Source: a virus
Virus record (IMG/VR): IMGVR_UViG_3300010430_000024
Location: 1-64,000 of that record
Length of the DNA: 64,000 bases
Direction: 5' to 3' (one strand)
Positions 56,973 through 64,000 of the stretch are shown here, one piece after another. How positions within the stretch are numbered: position 1 is the first letter of the stretch; every line of letters begins with the position of its first letter. The notes under the pieces were generated by a model. The model searched no databases, was not told the DNA's origin, and saw nothing but the letters and a program-made list of their open reading frames with translations. The translations under genes and the position numbers were made by a program.

Positions 56973-59900
56973 CTATTCCCTCGTTTTTACCAGTGATGCA
57001 AGATTCGGCACGGACATGTCGTTCGACACCATCTCCAACAGCTCAGCAGTAGTTGGTGCATCCTCTTGAATGCGCCTCATGTACGCGACCGAGTTATCCA
57101 CACCCCACTCGTCAATCAGGTCGATCACCTGACTTGTCTCGATAGGCTCATCAGTGATCGGGTTGTACTCACCACCCGGTCGCAATTTCCAAGCCTCCTT
57201 GAATAACGTGTTGCGTGTCTCTTCAAGAGTGTCAATTTCCTTCTGCTTCCTATCTCTGAACTCACCATCAGTTTCGCCTTTTTCTTTCTCTTTGTTGATG
57301 GTGATCTGCATGATCGCAGTGTTCACGTTTTGAATGTTCTCGCGAACATTCTCCAGCGAACTTGCTGCACGAATATATGGAGCATTATCGGTATGGGTCT
57401 TGAGATATTCCTCGACGTTACCTTGCTTCTCATGGAACGAGAGCGACCCTTGAATCGCAGTAACCTTGTCGAGCATCTCATAAACCTCAGTCTCGTACTT
57501 GGTGTTGCGTGGTGGATTGTCACCACGGTTGAATCGACCAAGCACAGCATAGTCCTGAGTTTCAGGAGATGGTGGCAGCGGGTAGTCAAGCATCCGCTCA
57601 ACTCCCCAGTCAGCAGCCTGAAGGACGTAACGCCCAATGGTTCCTGTGTACCCCGCATACAGGTTCTGTAGGTGCATTGGAGACCTGATCTTGCCGCTTA
57701 TTGTATCCAGCCCTTCTGGCAGTCGCTTCGCCAACTCAATCATCATCGGACTGGTACGATAGTTGTACTGGTCAGGAGGAAGCCGCTTGCCTTGGTAGTA
57801 GCTGACAATCGGTCTACCCCTGAAGTAGTTCATGTTGTTATTCATTTCACGGATTGGCGCGATTGTCTGCGGGATCGGACTCATGGCAAACGTCTGTGCC
57901 ATCATGTGAGCGAACTCTTTCATCAACGTCTTGCCAGCATCAGTCTCTTGGTCATACCTATAGTTGAAGAACATCTCTGGGATGGTGTTGAAGATAGCGC
58001 CAACCTCGAATGGTTTTGGCAGACGGTAATGCGTATCGCCAACCCACCAGTGGTAGTAAGCGTGTCGGTCCCATGGCTGTAGGCTCTTGTAACGCTCATC
58101 GTCTTTGAACGCTCCGTACAGAGCCAGACCAGCAAGGCTGATCGCTAAACCCTTAATGGTGAACGCTATTGGGTGCTCCCTTGCGCCTCTTCCGAGACGG
58201 TACATGCCCTGTGCGCGAGCATTCATAAACGGCACCGTCTGAATCAGGAATTGAACCACAGGCCAATCGCCTCCCATGGAGAAGTCCATCAGGTCCTTCG
58301 CCTCGTAAGCAGCTCGCTTCTTCGATTTGCCTGCGGCGATGGCAGCATTGTAAACAGCCATACGGTTCGAGTTCTCAATCGATGAGCCGAGGTGCATCCA
58401 TGCCCTGATAAGTTTCTTCGGTGAGTCAAGCACTGAGCCAACAAAGCCCTTATTCTTCATTGCCTCCTTCAGCATCTTCCTCGTCTGTTGAGGATCACCA
58501 CCAGTGATGTATCCATTTTCAAACGCTGCTCCTGCGCCCACCAAGGTACGCATGGTCTCGTCTTCCATGAGCGCCTGACCGAAGCCCTTGATCGCAGAAA
58601 GTACAGGTAGGTTGCCCTTATCCCTGCCGATAACAAACGCTGATCCGGTATCACGAATGAAGTTCGACAGCATGAACGAAGGATCGATTGTGATCAGCGT
58701 CGTCAGTAGTCGCTTAGGTGCACGGAACAGGTTGATCCACTCACCAAAGTGCTTCTTGTTGATCGCGCTGAGGGAGCGATACAGAAGCATGTCGTCGGTG
58801 TAGTAGTACTCACGTTTGCCGTCGCGCATGACGCTAACGATACCGTCACCCTGCGGTGCCTTGAGCGCGAACATCTTCGCCATTCCAGTGAGTGCTTTCT
58901 CTGGGAGATCGTTCATGTGGATGCCAGCCTGATCTTCAGGAACGATCACGCCCTTCTCGATCAGCACCTTTTTCAGCTGCGCCATCGGGATCATCTCTGG
59001 CTTCCAGTCCAACGGCTTCTTCGAGATGATGCCAGAGCCACGCAGCGCATCAATCGATTCGAGTGCAGCGTTGTTCTTCACGGATGCGTCCACCAGCTTG
59101 GTGACGTTCATCATGATGTTGCCAATGATGTCGCTGACGTTCTCTTTCCCACCACGCAGACGACGAATCGGTGCACGCTGATTCGCAATACCGGATGTTG
59201 GTGACATGCCAGAACCAGAAAGCCTGTTGTCGTCAACACGATAGAACGGCACGTAATCAGCGCTCTCCCACGTCGGTCTGGTCTCTGCATCTATGATGCC
59301 TGACGCTTCACCAAAGTCGAGCATCTTCTTATTGAATGCAGCGTAGTCTTTTGCTACGCGCTCGAAGTGTGGGAACTTGTCGCCCAGTGCGACCATCGCC
59401 TTGAGTTCGTTCGCGCCGAATAGATGCTCACGGCCTGTTCGCGAAACTTTGTCAAGCGATTTGGCAGCATCAGCCATGATCTTCTGACGTGCGTTAGCCT
59501 CTCCCTGCTTCTTCAAAGCAAGCTCGGTCAGCTTGTCCATGATCGCGTTGGCTTCAGCTTCAGTCTTAATGCCCTTGCCTTTGAGGTAGGCCCAGCCCAT
59601 CTTGTATTTCACATAGATGTTTTCGCTGGTGTTCCGGGTATCGGGTTCACGCCAATTCCAAATCTTCCACCGATGTGTTCCAGCTTTGGCGCGTTTACCG
59701 CCAGCCTGCTTTTTCACGTGCGGGAGAAACTCATTGTCCCAGTACTCTTGCTCCACCTTGGATAGAGCGGCTCGCTCATCCTTAGTTATATGGTCTGGCT
59801 TCACTTCCCAGTGGCGCAGAAGTTCTTTATCTGCTTGCAGTGCCAGAAGAGCCATGATGTTGTCGTTCTCATTGCCGTGATCTACTCCGCTAGATTCGAT

Positions 59901-62900
59901 CATTGCTTGAACGGCATCATCAACTCTCTTCTTCTGTTCAGGTGGTAGGTTGCCGTAACCCTCCAACATCAGAGACTTGCCACGCTTGCCTGCCATGTAC
60001 AGACCCCACGTGTCCGGGTCGCCCAGTATTGGCTGAAGAATCTCAAGCAAGCCCTTGCCCTCGTTCTGCACAATGCCGTCCTTCCAGACAGGGTTTCCGT
60101 AGTACAGGACAGCCTTCATCATTGAGTCCAGTGATGTCGTCAGGCGAGCGCTTATGTACGCACCATCACTCTCACCAGCAGCATTGAGTGCTCGCCTCAG
60201 TCCATAGAACTGATCGACCATACCCTGCCGCATCTCTGCGCCCAGACCTTCGCGGAACTCAGCAGCACGTTGCGTTAATGTCTTCGGCTGGTAGCCAACT
60301 TTTTTCGCAGCGGTCTTCAGCTTCGGGTCTGTCTTTGGGCTGTAATGGAACGGAGCAACCGGACCACTAAACTCTTCACGCATCTTCTCGTTGATCGGGA
60401 AGTACATGACCCTCACACCCTCGCGATCAGAGCCGTAGTTCTCATCGATGTACACATCAAGACGCGATTGAGCATAGCTCTGCTCAGTGAATACGTCCTG
60501 CACAACTGGACCCTTCTTGTCACTCATGACAACCCAACCGTGCATCTCACCAGTAAGCTCAGTGACGTGCAACTTGCCATGATCATCAGCAATCTGCTTG
60601 TCCCGATTCGGTGACTTCCGCGTGAACTGACCTTCTTCTTTTGTGGCCTTGTTCATATCGTTTGCTTTCACATACGTGTCGCTGATATGCACGCCGTACT
60701 TCTTCAGTTCCTTGTTCCACATTCGCACAGTGATGTCTTCGTACGACTGCCTTGCGCCAGCCAGCTTCGGTCGCCCGTACGTCTCTGAGTAACTACCAAC
60801 TTGGTCACCGACCATGACGTTGATTAAGCCACCAGCCATCTCTTCATCAATCAACCCTTGACTGATGACTTCACCTAAAGGTTCCCCAGTCGGTGGCATC
60901 TCATCGCTCGGTCGGCTCGTTCTTCTTCTGCGTGGACGATTTCGTTGCTCTATGTCCTGAGTAATCAGATCATTGATTGCGGCCTCGTCGTTAGCAAAAC
61001 CGATGAAGCCATTGTCGGACCTTCGGTGCACCGCAGTTGTGGTCTCATTTGTTGTCGAGAGAATGTAATCGTCACGACTTATATTGCCGTCTTCGTCTAC
61101 TTCTGGCGCAGCAGGCAGCTCTGGTGTTGGTATCTTGCCGCTCTCCTGCTGATAAATCAGTTTGGCAACATCAGCTCCAAGCACAGGCACCATGCTACTG
61201 CGTGATACCACTATCGGTTTTGCTGCCTCTGGGTAACGAATGACATAGACCTCCTGCTCTTCGCCACGGATGCCTACGTTCTCTTTGCTCCATGAGATTC
61301 GTTTGGTTGGTTGAACACCACTCAAACCCATCCCACCACGAGTTGCAGATGACAGTCCGTTGTTCCACATCACGCCACCCAACCCACGACGCACTGCGTC
61401 AGCGATCAGGTACTTGAGTGCCAGCGGTCTCCACTGGTCATCCTTCGAGACTGGACTATCCTTATGAACTTGTCCGTAGTTCAGGCGTTTCTTTACTACA
61501 ACAAATCGCTCGAACACCTTGTCCATCTTCTGCGACTCATCGCTCATCATAGCCATGTTCTCGACCATGTTGCCCTTTACGATGTCCCAGTTCGGACCTG
61601 CCGCCCCTTCTTCTTCGGTTGCAGGTTCAGGAGTAGCTGGTGCCTCTGGTCCGAATGCCGCACCAACTGGTGGGGAAAGCTCTTCTTGTTCGTAGTAGTT
61701 CTTGATGGCATCAGAAAAGTTCCTCTTAGCGTCATCAAGATCAGACTCGTAATCGTGCTCTTCGCCATCGATCATCATGTCATAGGCATCACCAGCTTCC
61801 TTGGCAATGATCATTATCTCTACGTAGTTAGTCGGGTCACCATCCTCATCCCAGCTGACTGGGAGGCTACCTATAACCAGCGCAGTCGGACCCCTCTCGT
61901 GCCACTCTTCCCGAATTTGCTCATCAGCCTGTTCACGATATGCGTCGTCGTCGTACATGACATCTCTGCGATAGTCTTCGCGAGCTTCTGAAAGCGCTTC
62001 TTCAGCATCGGAGTTATCCACATCACCGTCTGCATCGATCTCAACCGCATCACGGTAGGTTTCGCCCTGCCTGCTGACACCTTCGTGATATTGTTCGAGG
62101 TTGTCCCAATCGTCCTCGCCCATGTTGTCGTAAGCGTACTGGATGATGTCACTGAGGTGCTCGCCATCGTCGTTCATCTCATAGTCGTAATACGACTCGA
62201 CACCATGATCGCGCATCGTAGAGGTTGCCTCACCATCCACATCTTCTTCCTCGAAGTTGAATAGCGATTCAAGTTCATCCCAGTCGTAGTCCTGCTCACC
62301 GACAAGCGACAGTCCAGACTCGTTGCGACGATGAGTGTCAAGAGAGATGCGACGTTTCTCTGCTGCGTGGTTCTCCATCCATGTCTTAACCAGTTTAGGC
62401 ATCAGGTCTTTTGCTTTTTCTACATCAGCTTTACTGCCTAACACCTTGACATCAATAAAGTCATCACCTGCTCTGACGGCATCCAGTATCAGCGTGCCCG
62501 GTGCAATATCACTGTGTCGGCTGACTCGACTTGGCGAGATAATTTCTTTCATCAATGAGATTGCGTCGTACCCAGTTCTCATTGCGGTGTTGGCATCATT
62601 GAGCACTACGTTCGGGATGCGTACCGTCGCCTGCTCGCGAGTGCCTAGCCCGGACAATAGCTCAGCTATTCGGTTGGTATCAGCGCCCGTCCTGCCGTAG
62701 AGAGTTTCAAGGAACGGCTTCAGCCTGTAGCCAATCATCGGCATCCGCAACCCTTCGTCGTAGTTGCTGCTGCTGGCTATGCGATCCATGTTCTGACCGA
62801 AGTTTCTCTTCAGGACATTGACAGCATCAACCAGCGCTTTCTGAGTGGAAGCATAACGAAGATCGTTGTGAATGGAATCAATAACCTTGTTCAGCTCACC

Positions 62901-64000
62901 TCTCATTGAGATAGCAATTCGGTTCATTGCTTTGCCGTCGAGGTACTCAAAGCCACGAGCATCCATCGACCCTGCGATCTCAGCATCAGTGATCTCTGTA
63001 ATTGTTTCCTCTACGCCATCACGAGCATCGCTGAGCATCTCTTTAATCTTGTCGAGTTCCTCAACAGTATGGGTCTTCCAGACCTCTCTCTTCTGGTCTG
63101 CGGATAAGTCTTCCCATACGTCACCAGTTTGCGTAACCGCACGTTCACGCAGAGAACTAAAGGCTGTTCCAGTCATGCCCTCGGTTGATCCATCTGGCAA
63201 ATTCAGGATAGGTTTAAGGGTGTCATTCACGACCTGCCAAATGTCCTGACTCACGCCACGACCGAACTGATCGCCCACCATGTTAAGGAGGTTGCGTTTC
63301 TCGGTGTACTCCTGATCGACCTCAGCCTTCTCGTTGCCACTTGCGAAGCCCTTGCGTAACTTCTGCAACCAGTCAGACTGGAGTTCGATGAGCGACAACA
63401 GCTTGCCCTTCATCCTTTCATTCGGAAACTCCAGCTCTGGCATTCCATCAAACTCAAGCAACTCGGCAACGCCAGTACGGATGTGCATGAGGTTCGCTTC
63501 ATAATGCCCGGTGTAGCCCATCTCGCCACCACGACCTTCACTCTTGATCAGGGCAACACGAAAGTCCTGCGTGTAACGCGAACCCTGTGGCGACCACTCA
63601 GAATACTCAGTGGTATGAGCTGCCCAATCAAACCAGCGATCCAAGTCCTTGTCGTAACCGATGTTAAAGCCTTTGGCGCGGGTCTTCTCACGCTCAGCTT
63701 TGATCATCTCCTTCTGTTCATCAGTTAGATTGTCTATCTCTTCGTCGGTCAGCTTGCCAAACAATCTGTCCAGCGCATCCGTGTAACTCATGCGCTGGTA
63801 ATCACCTTGCTGGTCAGCGTAAATGCGGTACGCATTTTCAGACAACATGTGAGCCTGCATCAGCTCTTTGGTTAGTTGAGTCTTCTTCGGGTTTAGCTTC
63901 TGCGTCATGATCTCGGTAATCCGAGTACGCATCATTTCAGGGGTGGCTTCATTGACTCGCGGTCGATATTCCTCGCCCTGCATTTCCTTGAGCGGCCCAA
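56973..64000 (-). CDS. Giant polyvalent protein with LPD38 domain (5' end beyond window)
   Basis: At least 2,336 residues from the internal ATG at 63983; the frame stays open to the right edge (GPLKEM before it), so the true start is outside. The N-terminal half is helical, charged and partly low-complexity. Around residue 1,770 is SNFIRDTGSAFVIGRDKGN, then DWPVVQFLIQTVPFMNARAQ, the LPD38-type block of phage polyvalent proteins, with a hydrophobic helix after it (AFTIKGLAISLAGLALYGAF). Such giant proteins are usually carried in the virion and injected. No enzyme motif I can state with confidence. Confidence 0.75.
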   Translation of the reverse strand, partial: GPLKEMQGEEYRPRVNEATPEMMRTRITEIMTQKLNPKKTQLTKELMQAHMLSENAYRIYADQQGDYQRMSYTDALDRLFGKLTDEEIDNLTDEQKEMIKAEREKTRAKGFNIGYDKDLDRWFDWAAHTTEYSEWSPQGSRYTQDFRVALIKSEGRGGEMGYTGHYEANLMHIRTGVAELLEFDGMPELEFPNERMKGKLLSLIELQSDWLQKLRKGFASGNEKAEVDQEYTEKRNLLNMVGDQFGRGVSQDIWQVVNDTLKPILNLPDGSTEGMTGTAFSSLRERAVTQTGDVWEDLSADQKREVWKTHTVEELDKIKEMLSDARDGVEETITEITDAEIAGSMDARGFEYLDGKAMNRIAISMRGELNKVIDSIHNDLRYASTQKALVDAVNVLKRNFGQNMDRIASSSNYDEGLRMPMIGYRLKPFLETLYGRTGADTNRIAELLSGLGTREQATVRIPNVVLNDANTAMRTGYDAISLMKEIISPSRVSRHSDIAPGTLILDAVRAGDDFIDVKVLGSKADVEKAKDLMPKLVKTWMENHAAEKRRISLDTHRRNESGLSLVGEQDYDWDELESLFNFEEEDVDGEATSTMRDHGVESYYDYEMNDDGEHLSDIIQYAYDNMGEDDWDNLEQYHEGVSRQGETYRDAVEIDADGDVDNSDAEEALSEAREDYRRDVMYDDDAYREQADEQIREEWHERGPTALVIGSLPVSWDEDGDPTNYVEIMIIAKEAGDAYDMMIDGEEHDYESDLDDAKRNFSDAIKNYYEQEELSPPVGAAFGPEAPATPEPATEEEGAAGPNWDIVKGNMVENMAMMSDESQKMDKVFERFVVVKKRLNYGQVHKDSPVSKDDQWRPLALKYLIADAVRRGLGGVMWNNGLSSATRGGMGLSGVQPTKRISWSKENVGIRGEEQEVYVIRYPEAAKPIVVSRSSMVPVLGADVAKLIYQQESGKIPTPELPAAPEVDEDGNISRDDYILSTTNETTTAVHRRSDNGFIGFANDEAAINDLITQDIEQRNRPRRRRTSRPSDEMPPTGEPLGEVISQGLIDEEMAGGLINVMVGDQVGSYSETYGRPKLAGARQSYEDITVRMWNKELKKYGVHISDTYVKANDMNKATKEEGQFTRKSPNRDKQIADDHGKLHVTELTGEMHGWVVMSDKKGPVVQDVFTEQSYAQSRLDVYIDENYGSDREGVRVMYFPINEKMREEFSGPVAPFHYSPKTDPKLKTAAKKVGYQPKTLTQRAAEFREGLGAEMRQGMVDQFYGLRRALNAAGESDGAYISARLTTSLDSMMKAVLYYGNPVWKDGIVQNEGKGLLEILQPILGDPDTWGLYMAGKRGKSLMLEGYGNLPPEQKKRVDDAVQAMIESSGVDHGNENDNIMALLALQADKELLRHWEVKPDHITKDERAALSKVEQEYWDNEFLPHVKKQAGGKRAKAGTHRWKIWNWREPDTRNTSENIYVKYKMGWAYLKGKGIKTEAEANAIMDKLTELALKKQGEANARQKIMADAAKSLDKVSRTGREHLFGANELKAMVALGDKFPHFERVAKDYAAFNKKMLDFGEASGIIDAETRPTWESADYVPFYRVDDNRLSGSGMSPTSGIANQRAPIRRLRGGKENVSDIIGNIMMNVTKLVDASVKNNAALESIDALRGSGIISKKPLDWKPEMIPMAQLKKVLIEKGVIVPEDQAGIHMNDLPEKALTGMAKMFALKAPQGDGIVSVMRDGKREYYYTDDMLLYRSLSAINKKHFGEWINLFRAPKRLLTTLITIDPSFMLSNFIRDTGSAFVIGRDKGNLPVLSAIKGFGQALMEDETMRTLVGAGAAFENGYITGGDPQQTRKMLKEAMKNKGFVGSVLDSPKKLIRAWMHLGSSIENSNRMAVYNAAIAAGKSKKRAAYEAKDLMDFSMGGDWPVVQFLIQTVPFMNARAQGMYRLGRGAREHPIAFTIKGLAISLAGLALYGAFKDDERYKSLQPWDRHAYYHWWVGDTHYRLPKPFEVGAIFNTIPEMFFNYRYDQETDAGKTLMKEFAHMMAQTFAMSPIPQTIAPIREMNNNMNYFRGRPIVSYYQGKRLPPDQYNYRTSPMMIELAKRLPEGLDTISGKIRSPMHLQNLYAGYTGTIGRYVLQAADWGVERMLDYPLPPSPETQDYAVLGRFNRGDNPPRNTKYETEVYEMLDKVTAIQGSLSFHEKQGNVEEYLKTHTDNAPYIRAASSLENVRENIQNVNTAIMQITINKEKEKGETDGEFRDRKQKEIDTLEETRNTLFKEAWKLRPGGEYNPITDEPIETSQVIDLIDEWGVDNSVAYMRRIQEDAPTTAELLEMVSNDMSVPNLASLVKTRE

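Overview
The window is a stretch of a tailed double-stranded DNA phage genome, probably podovirus-like and infecting a Gram-negative bacterium. The evidence is a near-complete virion module (large terminase, P22-type portal, scaffold, Mu gpT-type capsid protein, adaptors, fibres), a lysis cassette with an overlapping Rz/Rz1 spanin pair (which implies an outer membrane), strong Shine-Dalgarno sites, sigma70-like promoters, and ATGA/TAATG start-stop overlaps. I cannot name host or phage species.

Layout. (1) 1-27.9 kb, all minus strand: morphogenesis, read right to left: fibre-like and hypothetical structural genes (27.9-20.6 kb), TerL, portal, small genes, a GroES-like co-chaperonin, scaffold, decoration protein, capsid, adaptors, a P22 gp10-like tail protein, a glycine-rich protein, and a giant LamG fibre cut by the left edge. 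(2) 28-35.8 kb, minus strand: small accessory genes. These include two Tat-signal proteins (one carrying a capsid-protein fragment), a DUF2829/Tad2-like anti-Thoeris candidate, a GGQ release-factor domain, FN3-like secreted proteins, a vWA protein, a collagen-YadA-like surface protein, TerS and an odd tRNA. (3) 35.8-41.5 kb, plus strand: tRNA-Tyr, a structured RNA and early genes (zinc finger, HTH, DUF932). (4) 41.6-46.7 kb, minus strand: nucleases, primase, helicase, a replication-linked gene and an HTH repressor. (5) 46.7-55.4 kb, plus strand: a long non-coding RNA region, a TROVE/Ro60 protein, YqaJ exonuclease, RecT-like annealase, SSB, a caspase-like protein and small genes. (6) 55.4-64 kb, minus strand: spanins, holin, endolysin and a polyvalent LPD38 protein that runs off the right edge.

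The most striking system lies at 46.73-49.21 kb. A phage Ro60 (TROVE plus vWA) gene is preceded by about 0.8 kb of non-coding DNA holding six copies of the Y RNA Ro-binding module. Each has a 5' strand CCGA-N9-11-GTTAYC and a 3' strand with CAT just before the lower stem, with compensating lower and upper stems. Four modules are in normal order. One of these encloses a circularly permuted tRNA-like domain, as in bacterial YrlA RNAs. Two are permuted: one sits inside a tRNA-Gly-like frame with an encoded CCA end, in place of the anticodon arm, and one lies in the leader of the Ro60 mRNA. Promoters precede units 1, 3 and 6.

Regulation seems to be tied together by a 17-bp operator-like motif (TTACCACTnAGTGTGAA and relatives). 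It recurs at six intergenic sites, including upstream of the Y RNA array and next to the HTH repressor gene. A second short motif lies between the -35 and -10 boxes of four promoters.
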